Positions 1 through 10,791 of a stretch of DNA of 64,000 bases are shown one piece after another. The notes below the pieces were generated by a model that was not told the DNA's origin, searched no databases, and saw only the letters and a list, made by a program, of their open reading frames with translations. The position numbers and the translations under genes were made by a program. How positions within the stretch are numbered: position 1 is the stretch's first letter; every line of letters starts with the position of its first letter. The stretch comes from Hemileia vastatrix (Eukaryota; Basidiomycota; Pucciniomycetes; Pucciniales; Zaghouaniaceae), in assembly GCA_030280995.1 (NCBI GenBank), contig JASXTE010000016.1, forward strand, positions 8,825,501 to 8,889,500. The letters run 5' to 3'.

Positions 1-1
1 T

Positions 2-721
2 GGGTTTATGAAGTTGGTGACTGTTGATAGTGGGCTAGATTTTGGAGCTAAATTTAAAGAAGTGGTAGCAAGTATTGGTTCAAAAGTCAGAGTGGCTACA
101 CCTTATTATCCTGAAGCTAAAGGAATGGTTGAAGGAGGCCATCAAGTTATCAAAAATTCTTTGGTAAAAATGTGTGGAGATAGTGCTGAAAAATGGAGGC
201 ATTATTTACCCTTGGTGTTATTTTCTGATAGGGTCACTGTGAAAAAGACAACTGGCTATTCCCCTTATGAATTAATTTTTGGGAAGAAAGCTGTTCTACC
301 GGTGGATTTGGAAGCTGTCTCTTAACTTGGAATTGAATGGGATGGTATATGCTCAACAGAATATTTTCTCTGTGCCAGGATGCAACAGTTGGAATGTAGA
401 GAGGGATGTCAAGAGAAGGCATACTCTAGAAAGATTAAAATTATAAATCAATCAATCATATACTGGGACAAGAAGTTGGCTTGTAGACTCAGGAATCCCT
501 TGAAACCTGGTTGTTTGGTTTTGGTGTATAATAGAAGTTTGGAGAGTCAGTGGTGAAAGATGTTTTCTGACAGATGGAATGGACCTTACAGAGTCAGATC
601 TCAGGTGTCTGGGGGTTCTTATGTTTTGAAGGAGCTAGATGGCGCAGTCTTAAAGAAGAGAGTGGCTGCAGATCAACTGAGGATATTTTACCCTAGAGGC
701 ACAAAAAATGAAGAAGATTGA
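2..721 (+). pseudogene. Ty3-type integrase, C-terminal part (family D), broken
   Basis: The frame reads into the window from the left and carries the end of an integrase core. There is a DSG aspartate (codon near 26), about 34 residues, then the catalytic glutamate in GMVEGGH (near 131), as in Ty3 integrases of basidiomycetes. The frame continues past an in-frame TAA at 323-325 and a TGA at 554-556 into a recognisable integrase tail (SDRWNGPYRV, then VLKELDGAV) and stops at 721. Two internal stops make it a pseudogene. It differs strongly from the family A and B integrases further right and has no chromodomain of their type. It is the oldest layer here: element A1 and the copia element sit in its 3' side. 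Confidence 0.85.
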
Positions 722-1977
722 CTCCGCAATGAGGATAAACTATGGACAATTCTTTAAATTTAGATTTTGGTTATGCTGTGCATCTGTTTTGTTGGAAACT
801 TTTTGTTAGAAGGTACCCGTGGGTGGGGCTTCTAGATTTTATTTTAGCAAGTCTGGGGACAACTGATGGGCTGGCTGCTCTATCAACAGTTACCCCAGAT
901 TGTCTGTTTCAAACCCCTTCTCTTAATTTTGTTGAACCCTAGTATTGGTTTTTCTTCACAGGATTTAGTCCTCTAGGACTTTAAACTGGAAATTCTTTTG
1001 GTATTCAAGTGCCAGACTCTTCAATCTTATTGGTTTTGGTTTAATGTGTTGGATTTTATGTTTTGTTAGAAGGTTCCCAGGGGGGGGGGTTCTAGATTTT
1101 ATTTTGGAAAGTGTGGGGGTAACTGATGAGCTGGCTGCTCTGTAGAAAAGTTACCCCATAATGTCTTTTTCAAGTATTTTTGTTTTTTCTAGTTGAATCC
1201 TAGCTCTGGTTTTTGTTATTCAGGTTTTAAATCCACTATGACTTTAAACTGGCTTCTTTTGTCTATTTGGTTTGGTGGGGGATCACTGGTTGTCTCCAAT
1301 CACTTTTACTTATTGGAGGGAGCCCACCCAGTGATCATTTCCTTAGACTGGTCTTTCTATGGAGCTTTATTTTTTAATTAGATAGTAGTTTTAGATTCTT
1401 TTTTTTCTTTTTTTTCTTAAATTTTTTATGGGAGTTATTAGGATATAAAGATGGAAAAATCACAAAACTATATTATATGGTGTTACCACATCAGGGTCAC
1501 CTGGATGTGGGCAAGCATTGGTTGGGAAAGGCTCATCAATTGGCTGGGAAACGCTATTTTCTTTCTTTCTTTTATTATTCTCTCAATTTCTATTTATCTC
1601 ATCTTTATTTTTTATTTTAATTTATTTTAAAATTATTGAAAAGTGTATCCACATCAAGGTGCACTTGGATGTGAGTAAGGTATCAGGGGATCAGATCATC
1701 AATTGGCTGGGGGATACCATTAGTAACTATTATTTGTCTCATGTTATTATTATTCATTTTAATTTAATTTTTTAACTCCCATATTTTTGGTTAATTTTAG
1801 TATTTATTTTCAAGTTTTTTTTTATTTTTTTTAGTATGTTAGTATTTTAAAATAAAAATAAAAATAAAGTAAATAAAATAAAAATAAAAATAAAAAAAAC
1901 AAAATTTTTATATATGTATCTGTTAATTATTATTGTGCTCTCTATTTAGTGACTTATTAATTTCTCTCTTGTTTATT
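722..1977. other. 3' non-coding part of family D element with direct repeats
   Basis: I see no convincing gene here. Two diverged copies of a block of about 125 bp lie at 790-930 and 1050-1180, sharing AGAAGGT(A/T)CCC, TTCTAGATTTTATTTT and GGGGNNAACTGATG; a third partial copy is at 3873-3935. Two further similar blocks at 1485-1555 and 1645-1722 share a CACATCAAGGTGCACTTGGA-like hairpin and ATCAATTGGCTGG. 1780-1960 is A/T-rich low-complexity sequence with (AAAAT)n stretches. Short frames in this stretch have no recognisable motif. Confidence 0.5.
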
Positions 1978-3674
1978 TTAATGTCTGGAAGAAGAAGCCT
2001 CCAGAAGTTGGTCCCGATTATGGTGGCGTTTTTGCTTTTTGTTAGGATTAGAAGAAGAACTGTGTTCTTTGTGGTGTAGGTGGCTGGAAAGAGTATATGG
2101 ATTGTAATGGTCAGGGACTGGAGTGAAAGGTAATTTTTGGGAAGAAGTGGAAGAAGCGGGGATAGAGTGTTGCAATGTGTGCATGATTCTTCTAGACATC
2201 TTCCAGTGGTCATCAAGGAGCTTTTTCCTTTGATTCTTTTTAAATTCATTTAATGGAACATGGAGGGAGAAGGCCTTAAGAATTTTTGAACACATCATGC
2301 TTAGGTTTTTTTTCATGTCAGCGTAATCAAGTGTTAAGGTACTTTCTAGAGGTTGGCCGATTCCAATTGTAGTTTCAGGAGGGGGGGTTCCAACTGCATA
2401 GAAGAAATGGATCAGTAATTGTTCTCTGTTAAAGAAATTGGACTTATTAATTTGGTACTTACAGATTGGAAGCTCATAAAATTTGTAAGCAGCCCCGATT
2501 TGAACTGTTGAAGAAATCTGAATGGATGTTGAAGGAGAATCAACCAGATAGAGGTATGGATTCTCATGATCATTCTCCAAATGGTGTTGAGAAGATGAGG
2601 GAGAAGAAGGGTGTTCCTGTGGCCTGGTTGGAGCAGCAGGGCTGCTGTTGTTGTTGTGGATATTATTATTGCTTGGCCCAGTTGGGTTGGACACTGGTGG
2701 TGGAGAACCAGGTTTGTTGAAGGAAGGATCAGGAGAAGGTGACCTGGAAGCTGATTTTAATTTGCTGGATGAAGATCTAGAAGAAAGGGAACCATCAGAG
2801 GAATAATTGGCATCCAGAGGAGAGGTGTAGTTAGTTCTTCTTAAAGTAACTGGAGATTTTTTTTTAGAAGCAGAGTTGCGTGCTCTGGTGTTTTCAGAAG
2901 GTCCTCTGGCAGGTTTTCTAGAGTTGTTGGAATTTTTGGGGTTGTCTGGGGAAGAAATTTGGTGTGTACGCATTGCTCTGGGAGCACTAGAAGGTAGTTT
3001 TGTAGAGTTGTTGGTGTTTAATGGTGTATTTTGGCTTCTATCTGGCTGAATTTGGGAGTTTTGAGCCTGATTTTTGCTTTCTGGAAAGGCGGGAGGGACG
3101 CCTGGATACGTTCTAGCAGCCTGGGAACTGACATTGAAGCTGATTTGACCAAATTTTCTGATATAAAAGCAGATTATAGAGAAGATAAAGCAGGTATTTT
3201 AGGGAGTGATTTGGGAATAGACCGGCGTGATCTTCTGGAAGGAGCAGAAGATAAAGAAGAGGAAGCAGGTCCAAGTTCTGATGACCTGGTATCAAATCTG
3301 GAAGTATATTTGTGTGAAGGTTAAGGCAAAATTATTGGATAGTTGTGGTCTCTGTCACATCTTTTCTTTTTAGAGTTGCAAGAATCACAGGCTCTATTGT
3401 AGAATTTGGCTTGAGGAGTTGGAAGAGTGAAGGTACAAGGCTTGCACATGTGGATGCACTGTTTACAAACAAAGTCCTTTGGAGCAGTGAAATAGGGAAG
3501 GTCCAATGGGTCAAAGTCTGGAGATTCAGCTATGATCTGTGAAGAAAAAATAATGAAGAGAAAAGAGATAAATAAAAATTTTGTCAGTGATGTGTAGATA
3601 ATGAAGAAAGAGTGGAAGTTCAGCAGGTTGGCTGTGGAGCACTGTGCATGGAGGTGGCTCTGCCTTATATGCAA
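1978..3674 (-). pseudogene. Cys-rich/Ser-rich antisense ORF of family D element, frameshifted
   Basis: Read on the minus strand, an N-terminal piece (3674-3321) has a cysteine cluster: VCKQC, then MCKPC, then CDSCNSKKKRCDR, which resembles part of a zinc cluster. After a stop at 3321 the coding flavour continues in other frames (Ser/Arg-rich, about 3310-2975) and then as a 331-codon frame (2973-1978). That frame begins Ser/Pro-rich with NNN and SSS runs and ends in a Lys/His-rich tail. The whole looks like one protein of roughly 560 residues broken by at least two frameshifts. It lies opposite to and downstream of the family D integrase, so it is probably an accessory antisense gene of that element. 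Function unknown; a Zn-binding role is only suggested by the cysteine spacing. Confidence 0.5.
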
Positions 3675-3679
3675 AATGT

Positions 3680-4019
3680 GGTTAATCCATCAAGACTTTA
3701 AACTGAACACTGGCAGTAAATCAAGACTTTAAACTGAGAAATGGCACAGTCGCCCAAGACTATAAACTGGGGATGTTTTTTGGTTGAGTCCTTCAGGACT
3801 ATAGACTGATAATGTGGAGTTGGTGTGATTCTGGAAGAGGGCATCCAAGGTGAAGTCTCTGAATTATGTTAAGGCAAATGTGGGGGTAACTGATGAGCTG
3901 GCTGCTCTGTAGAACAGTTACCCCAGAATGTTAGTTTTTTTCTTTGGTCTTTAAAGTTTTGATCTCTGGTTCTGTCTTTTTGATTCAGGTTTTGAGCCCC
4001 CCAAGACTATAAACTGAGG
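3680..4019. repeat. CAAGACT-TAAACTGAGG repeat cluster, left of A1
   Basis: Copies of a degenerate motif close to CAAGACTTTAAACTGAGG occur at about 3690, 3722, 3755, 3790 and 3995, each often preceded by a pyrimidine run (CCCCCC, TCCTTC). The same motif continues directly on the other side of element A1 (12975-13065), and outlying copies lie near 970 and 1230. The cluster is therefore one array cut by A1. The purine-rich half resembles polypurine tracts, but no function can be shown. Confidence 0.6.
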
Positions 4020-4024
4020 GTTTT
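4020..4024. repeat. Target-site duplication GTTTT of A1, left copy
   Basis: GTTTT here is matched exactly by GTTTT at 12966-12970. This is a 5-bp duplication as made by retroviral-type integrases, and it brackets the TG...CA ends of the A1 LTRs. Confidence 0.85.
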
Positions 4025-5199
4025 TGTCAGTATAGTCTAGTATATAAGTATGATATAATAGTGTTTATTTATGGTCCTACTAATTTTTAATAAATGATTT
4101 AGTGATTAAACCTCAGTGGAAGACTAATAAAATAGTTATACTCATATATAACTCACAATACTTGGATTTTTATGCGTGCTAGTGGTGGAAAATAGATGTA
4201 TAAAATATAGTTATAGCTTATATAAAGATAATATCTATTTATAATGGCTTTATAATATATTTCTAAATGTTAATAATTGTATAGTAGTGTTTGTTGGAGT
4301 TTTAGTTTTTGAATGATGATAAATAACCGTCAAAATCCCTCCTTACTTATACCCAAATCCACTGGAGTGCACAGACCTTCAATCCAGATGATGTCACTGC
4401 TATCCCCGGCAATTACAGCACTGTGAGGGCCCATCACCTCCCCATGGCGTCCACTTCAAGCAGTTTCAACAACCAGACCTCCAGTAAGGACTCTCCATCA
4501 CTATTAATAATAACACAGATCCATACCATAAATAGAAAATCCAGATAAAAGCCGATACCATAAAGAAACAGGTAAAATAAACAATCAAAAAGAAATTTAA
4601 TGAAACCAAAAGCATATAAAAAACAAATTAAATTTCCAAGCCCCCAATAAAATCCCCAACCATCCAAATTAACCCAGAAATATCCTTCCAACCAATAAAT
4701 CCGTGAATAACCATCCAAGGAAGTAATTTTAGTTGTCCAAACTGGGTGTATGCGCCTGATATAGGTGTCTATGCTTCTGTACTGGTTGTGAGTCCACTGA
4801 TTTAGTCCATATGAGCTAAAATAAGCAGAAAAACAAAGGTTATAGGCTATTAAGGGGCTAAAACCCACTTATATACCTAAATATACATAATATACTGCAT
4901 ATTTCACTGAATATGAGATTTATGTATACATATAAGCTTATGTATGTCAATAATTACTTCATATCACTTAAGATAAGTATATTATGACTCCATTAACACC
5001 TTAATAAGTATTATTAGGCCATGGGTAAGCTATTTAAACTATTAGAGCTTATATAATAGAATAATAATTATATATATATATAATAAAATAATATATATTA
5101 TTATTTTAACCTTATTTTTAAGATATAAGCTTAATTTACTTAAGGTTATCTTATTTTAAGCATATGAAATACTCAGTCCTAAGGATATTTAGGCTGACA
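4025..5199 (-). repeat. A1 3' LTR
   Basis: Runs from TGTCAGTATAGT to GGCTGACA on the plus strand; relative to the element it begins TGTCAGCC and ends ACTGACA. It holds a TATA-like TATAAG (minus strand, 4346-4351) and, about 40 bp upstream of it, a TGACATCA site (4389-4396) resembling a CREB/AP-1 site. That suggests U3 is about 4360-5199 and R/U5 about 4025-4320. A 144-codon frame (4434-4868, minus) lies inside U3. Confidence 0.9.
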
Positions 5200-5220
5200 C
5201 TCCTTCATCCCAAAAAAAAA
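5200..5220 (-). promoter_or_regulatory. Polypurine tract of A1
   Basis: On the minus strand a T-run is followed by GGGATGAAGGAG directly against the TGTCAGCC start of the 3' LTR. This is the expected place and composition for the plus-strand priming tract. Family A copy A2 (46711-46726) has the same feature. Confidence 0.75.
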
Positions 5221-5334
5221 CAATAAAAAAATGTTAAGACATTTTAATTAAAACTAAGGAGTGAAATAATAAAAATAAAAATAAAAATAAAAATATAAAA
5301 TAATTTTTATAATACATATACTGAATAAACAGTA

Positions 5335-6186
5335 TTATTTAGATTTAAATTTTTTCAAGAGATTTTTAAGATCAGAGATTTCATTTTCTGGAATCGACTG
5401 GTCATATTCACTTGATTTATTTTTAAATCTTAATAGATACTCAACTCCCTTTTCTTTAGTAAGGTGTCTCTTTTTAAGTATCTTTTCAATTTCTACCTTT
5501 TCAACTTTTTCTTCAGGTTGCTGTTTATGCTTTCCTGATCTTCTTGGAAATAGAGCAGTATCATTAGAATGGTATGGTTTTATAAGAGAAATAGGAAATA
5601 CTGGATGTTTTCTATCATATGGTGCATATAGAATAACCTCAACAGCATTATTACCAACCATCTTTTTAACTACAAATGGTCCAATGAATTGATCCTTCAA
5701 TTTAACATTACCATTTAAATTGAAATGTAGTGTTGAAATAAGGACTTTATCACCCTCTTTGAACATTTGTTCTTTATGGGCTTTATCCCATCTTTTCTTT
5801 TCATACTCAAACGCCTTATTTATAAATTCTTGAGCATGTTTTCTGCATAATTCCTGCATCTGAAGAAAAGATTTAGTACCTGGATGGATATACAATCTAG
5901 GTAACTTATTAAGATTTTTAGCAGAGGTATTAGGTACATAACCCAACCATAACTCAAATGGCTTCTTACCAGTGACAGAATGTACTGTACTATTGTATGC
6001 AAATTCTAAACCTGGGATAAGGGTTACCCAATCATGCGTGAATTCGTCATTGTCTTTAAAATTAAGACCAAAAGCACAATATCTTCTTATCATATCTTCT
6101 AAAGTTTGTATCATTCTTTCTGCTAGCCCATCAGTCTGTGGATGGTGTGCTGTAGAAAGATTTAATTGACACCCTGAAACATCCAT
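5335..6186 (-). pseudogene. A1 integrase C-terminal half with chromodomain
   Basis: This 283-codon frame begins within the integrase core. HHPQTDGLAER carries the catalytic glutamate at residue 23, and FAYNSTVHS with PFELWLGY follow, as is usual in Ty3 integrases. The C-terminal domain has the GPFVVKK and HPVFPISLIKPYH blocks, and the last 50 residues form a chromodomain (EIEKILKKR, YLLRFKNKS, ISDLKNLLKKF). The expected tryptophan of the chromodomain cage is serine here (DQSIPE) but tryptophan in copy A2 (DQWIPE). The frame is separated from the upstream integrase piece by a one-base deletion near 6215, judged against A2. A chromodomain would direct integration to modified histones. Confidence 0.88.
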
Positions 6187-6650
6187 AAGTGATGTCCAGA
6201 ACTCAGAAGTAAATTTGGATCTCTGTCAGAAACTATTGCTTTGGGGAAACCTGCTATATTTAAAAATTGTGTCCACCATAAAAATACTAAGTCCTTTGCA
6301 GAAACCTCTTTGTGGGTAGGAATAAATTTACACATCTTTGTAAATCCATCTACAATTACCCAGCAGGTGTTATAGCTCTTATGCCCTGCTATTGACAAAC
6401 TTGTTACAAAGTCCATGTTAATGATTTCCCATGGAGCTTTTGGTTGCTCAATTTGTTGTAATAAACCAGCTCTTTTGCCTGTTAATCTTTTAGATTTTTG
6501 ACAAGAATCACAATTTTCAACATATTTCTGAACATCCTCAGACATGTTAATCCACCAAGCTGTGTTTTTTACTCTGGTTAATGTTTTATGGTAGTCAAAA
6601 TGACTTGATAATATATCATCATGACATATATTTAACATTAACTCCTTCAT
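6162..6650 (-). pseudogene. A1 integrase N-terminal half (zinc finger and core)
   Basis: The frame contains the HHCC zinc-binding domain (H10, H17, C47, C50) and the first part of the catalytic core, with D80 in INMDFV and D142 in VSDRDP. Past D142 the reading frame is lost by a one-base deletion near 6215, and the last 20 or so codons are out-of-frame sequence. The catalytic glutamate lies in the next frame (5335-6186). Upstream, a stop separates it from the RNase H frame. Its job would be insertion of the element's cDNA. Confidence 0.85.
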
Positions 6651-6707
6651 TGAAGGGGGAATTACAATTACATTACTTAATTTTTTCTTGTAATATATAA
6701 AACCATC

Positions 6708-7775
6708 CTAAATTGAAAATTTTCTTTTTTCTAATGCCTCTTTATACTTAATTGGTAATGTTTTTATTAAAACATTCATTGAAGCATTAGATGGATCATT
6801 TATTATTGTAGTTAATTTACTCAAGTCAGGATCTGAATTATAATTATCAAGAATTGATTGCATAAATTCATCCTCAAGATCTAAAATATAAATGCCATAA
6901 ATGTTAATAATCTCTGACTCAGGAACATAAGCAGGATTATCATCATTATTAGGCAGAGGTACTCTAGATAACAGATCTACATTAGAGTGCAAGGTTCCTT
7001 CTCTATGTGTAATAATAATTCGTCCTCTGTATTCTTGTACAGCTAATTGCCATCTAAACATGTGTCTATTAGGAGTTTTCATGTTTAAGAGTGACTTAAC
7101 TGCACTAAAGTCAGTTATTAACTCAAATTTTTGGTCTTCAAGGTAATAATGTAGCTTCTCAAGAGCCCATACTACTGCCAAACATTCAAGTTGAGTAGCA
7201 CTGTATTTCAATTCACTACTTCTAAGAGTACGTGAAGTATAGCAGATTTTTACTTCTGACATTTTTCCTTCAATAAGTTGTTTTTGATGCAAAGCAGCAC
7301 CCAGTCCAATAAAACTTGCATCTGTATACAATACAAAAGGTAATTGGAAATCTGGTAATCCCAAGATAGGAGCTGTCATTAAACATTCTTTAAACTTATC
7401 AAATGAATGTTGTCTTTCATTATTCCAAATGAAAGCTTCTGATTTCTTTATCAGTGTGGTCAGTGGTGCAGCAATTGATTGGTAGTTTTTTATATATTGT
7501 CTATAATAACCACACATTCCAAGAAAAGATTGTAGATCCTTTACATTTTGAGGAATGAAAATATTCTTTATTGCAGCCACTTTATTTTGGTCTACACATA
7601 TTTGTAAGCCAGATACAATATGACCAAGCACTTTTAAAGATTCAAACCCAAATTTAAATTTTTTCAATGCAAGGGTCATTTTTATTTCATCCATTTTTTG
7701 AAAAACTTTCCTTAAATGGATTAAGTGTTCATCATAAGTTTTTGAGAACACTATGATGTCATCAATGTATACCAT
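6708..7775 (-). pseudogene. A1 reverse transcriptase C-half, RNase H and linker
   Basis: Residues 3-6 are the YIDD box that holds two catalytic aspartates of the reverse transcriptase. Thumb and connection follow (FLGMCGYYRQYIKNYQSIA). The Ty3 RNase H domain has D152 (YTDAS), E197 (QLECLAVVWA) and D222 (TDFSAVKSLL). The stop at 6708-6710 falls where related copies read on into the HHCC region. The frame is cut off from the fingers/palm part by a TAG just before the YIDD box (around 7785). This is the longest intact frame of A1 pol. Confidence 0.9.
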
Positions 7776-7784
7776 TAACCATCC

Positions 7785-8171
7785 CTAAATCATTTCATTA
7801 TGGAATGTTATATCCATTAACTTCTGAAATACTGATGGAGCATTTTTTGGTCCAAATGGCATTCTGACATACTTATAAATTCCCATGTGTGTTGTTATCA
7901 ACAAAAAGTTCTGTGAATTCTTTTCAACAGGAATTTTATGGTACCCTTTATTTCCATCTAGGCAACTTATATATTTAGCACCTTTAAGGGTAGCATGTAT
8001 AGAGGCAATCCTTGGCAAGGGATAAATATCATCTACTGTAAATGTATTTAATGCTCTATAATCACCGCACAGTCTTGCTTTATCTTGTTCATAAGAAATT
8101 AGCTCTGCTGATATTACAAAATATTTTGGAGTAGTTTCAAACTTCTCAAGAATGTTCATATTCAATAACAT
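7785..8171 (-). pseudogene. A1 reverse transcriptase N-half (fingers/palm)
   Basis: Typical Ty3 reverse transcriptase blocks are visible: LCGDYRALNTFTVDDIYPLPRI, with the palm aspartate in SCLDGNKGYHKIPV, then YKYVRMPFGPKNAPSVFQ. Its start is created by a small deletion near 8165 relative to copies A3 and B, which read through without a break. It ends at an in-frame TAG before the YIDD box. Lesions on both ends show that the enzyme can no longer be made from this copy. Confidence 0.88.
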
Positions 8172-8716
8172 CTTAACATGTCCTCTATGTCTTTCCTCTT
8201 CATTGGTGAAGCAGGGTATGGCTTCTTTTTAAGACTAGCAGGAATATTATCCATATCACAGGTTAAACTAATCTTCATTTCATGATTTTTTACAAGGCCA
8301 AGTTCATTTGTACCATGTGAAAAAGCCATTGGAAATGATTTAATTAATTCCAAAATATTATTTTTCTCAGCTTTACTTATCTTAGTTCCAAATGATGCTT
8401 TTGAAATTTCTGTTTCAAGAAGTTCCATCTCATTGGATTCTCTTCCTTTACACAGGGTATTTGTGACTGACACAATATGAAAGACTGTGTTAAAAGAATA
8501 TATTTTAAATTTCTTTTTACCATTCATGCCAATTGTAAAATTGTTATTAGCAGGGTCTAATTTCACACCAAATTTAGTCAGAATATCATTTCCAATGATA
8601 AAACAGTTACTACAGTTAGTATTATCCATTACTACAAAGTCACAAGTTACCCTTACATAACCATGTTGATGTTTAAAGAAAACAGCAGCTTTGTATTTAC
8701 CAATGGGGTGTAGCAC
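8162..8716 (-). pseudogene. A1 protease-RT linker region
   Basis: This 184-codon frame follows the protease and carries the second half of the aspartic protease fold (IIGNDILTKFGVKLD, the ILG-type block) and the start of the reverse transcriptase (SLTCDMDNIPASLKKKPYPASPMKRKDIED). A TAA at about 8768, where A3 has a tyrosine codon, separates it from the DTGA part. A deletion at 8165 ends it. Family B has the same region intact in frame at 40180-40800. Confidence 0.8.
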
Positions 8717-8767
8717 TGATCCAAAACCTCTACAATTTTTACTTTGAAGTGGCTCAAGCTTAGACTT

Positions 8768-9110
8768 TTATTCACTATCAATTTTCTGTAATGTATTAGT
8801 GGAAACAACAGAACCAGCAGCTCCTGTGTCCAGTACTATATTAACATTTTCACCAGAAATGATAGCTGGAACCGTGATAGGTGTCATTCTAAAGTTATCA
8901 GCTTGTAAATCCTTAATGATTTCAGCATCCTCAAAATTCATTAAAGATTCATTTGATTCCATATTTAATATTGGATTTTCAAAGATGGACAAATCATCTT
9001 CCAACATACAGACTTCATTTTCATCACTATATGAGATATTGCTGTCATAATCACTTGATTCTTTACTTTTTTCAGTTTCAGTTTCAGATTCACGTTGATT
9101 TAAACAATAT
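8768..9110 (-). pseudogene. A1 aspartic protease, N-terminal part
   Basis: The frame 9007-8768 contains VNIVLDTGAAGSVVS, the catalytic DTG(A) motif of retroelement proteases, after an acidic linker. Upstream, at about 9105, one base is missing compared with copy A3, which destroys the join to the zinc knuckle. In A3 zinc knuckle and protease are still one frame. The enzyme would process the Gag-Pol polyprotein. Confidence 0.85.
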
Positions 9111-10791
9111 TTATGTTTTTCTCACATTTGTGACCTTTGACCCAAGGTTTGTTACACTTATCACAAGTATTTGTTTCATACTTTTTAGGTACTACAGGTG
9201 CAGTAGGTTTTTTCTGCTTCTCCTGAAATGTTTTTGAATTCTGAATTTTTACAGGTTCATCATTTTGTTTATAAGTGGAATACCTTGCTTCATACTTATG
9301 GTTTAGTAATATTTCATTTCAAATATTAATAAAGTCAGAATATTCAGTAACATTAATTGTTCCAGCTATAACTATTTCTCTAACAGATATAGGTATTTTA
9401 TATATTATCTTTTCTTTCCATAATTTAAAATCCATGTTAGGCTCAATGGCATTTAATATTTTATTTAAATTCATTAAAAATACCATAGGTTTGTCACCAT
9501 TCAATGGATTGTACCTAGTATTCTCATAAAGTCTCTGCTGAGTAAGCCTGAATTTAGAACCTCCAAATTGTTTTTCAATAAGTTGTTTCCATTCAGTCCA
9601 AGAGTAATCTTTACCCTCACTCAAGACAGCTTCAAACCATAATAAAGCAACATCCTTAAATAAAGAAATTAATTTTGATGTTATTTCTTCATCTGGTAAC
9701 TTATATGAGAATTTCAAGTTGTCAATTCTTTGAATAAAATGTTGCCAATCAGAGCTGACTTCCCCATCATAAGTTGGGTACTGATCTATCTTAGGCCAGT
9801 TTTTCTGATTGGATTTTATCTCACTAATCTTAGGTAAATTCAACAACTCTATCACTCTTGATAAATGGTCTTGTATTTCCTCCGGCACAGATTTGTGACT
9901 TACATTTTCAGATTTGACACTACCACCAGATGGTTTTAATTGTTGTGGTATAGGGAAGGAATGAGATTCACTTTTGCCAATGAAAGGATTATTATTATAT
10001 TGATTATAATTATGATTATCCTGGTTCATTAGTAGATTGGCAGTTTCAATCTCAACTTTAGTTAATCTTTGTAGCAACTCAGAGACACTTTGATTTGTCT
10101 GGGCAAAAGATAACTTTGTTCTTGATTCAGTTTTTAATAAATGTGTTTCATATAATTTTTCTAACTCACAGAATTTGTTTGAAAGGTCATTATATTTATT
10201 ACTTAATGAATCATATTTAAGAGTTAGAGACAAATGTTCTTTCTCTAATTCTTTGTTACATGTTGCTAATTGTGAAATGTTTAATGTCAAGGATGAAATT
10301 GTATCACTAGTGAGCTTAACTGTCTGTTCCTCACAATCAGTCATTCTATTCCACAATGCTGAAACAATTCTATGGACAGTTGTATTATTGTTAAAATCTT
10401 CCATGTCTTCCTTTTCAATTCTCTCACTCTCCTGTGAACTTTTCATCTCACCAGTAGGTGGTGGCGACTGAGGGTTAACTGTATTATCATTATAAATAGT
10501 ACTGTTATTGTGTACAAAAGACAAGTCAGGTGTATCTACTCTAAAACCTAAATTTCTTAAATCCTCCTCTATTTTTTGCACAGATTTAACATCAATAGAA
10601 TTACCTATATTGTAATTATCAGTATTATGTTCAATCTGAGAGGGTAATCTACTTACCATGGAATGGTTGCCAGTCCTGATTTTTGGTGCTTTTTTCCTTT
10701 GTAAGGGTGAGCTGAGGAAGTCAGATGAGGTGGTGGATCCCTGTTGCAACTGTGGCTTGTCCACTGTTGATGAAACCAGTCCCATTTCCAT
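9111..10791 (-). pseudogene. A1 gag ORF2: coiled coil, capsid and zinc knuckle
   Basis: A 490-codon frame (10791-9319) starts Ser/Thr/Asn-rich. It then has a long coiled-coil stretch (about residues 150-250, repeated Leu/Glu/Lys with KYDSLSNKYNDLSNKF) and a retrotransposon capsid domain (DQYPTYDGEVSSDWQHFIQR, WTEWKQLIEKQFGGSKF, PMVFLMNLNKIL). An in-frame TGA at 9319-9321 ends it early. Beyond the stop the frame goes on to a zinc knuckle of the form C-X2-C-X3-W-X3-H-X-C (CDKCNKPWVKGHKC, about 9110-9155). The first 139 bases overlap ORF1 in the -1 frame, an arrangement shared with family B. Confidence 0.85.

Noticed and set aside
1518..1775. 85-codon plus-strand frame
   Set aside because: F/L/I-rich translation of T-rich repeats; no homology recognised.
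3031..3324. 97-codon plus-strand frame
   Set aside because: Lies opposite the Ser-rich minus-strand coding stretch, whose composition is far more protein-like; read as a shadow.
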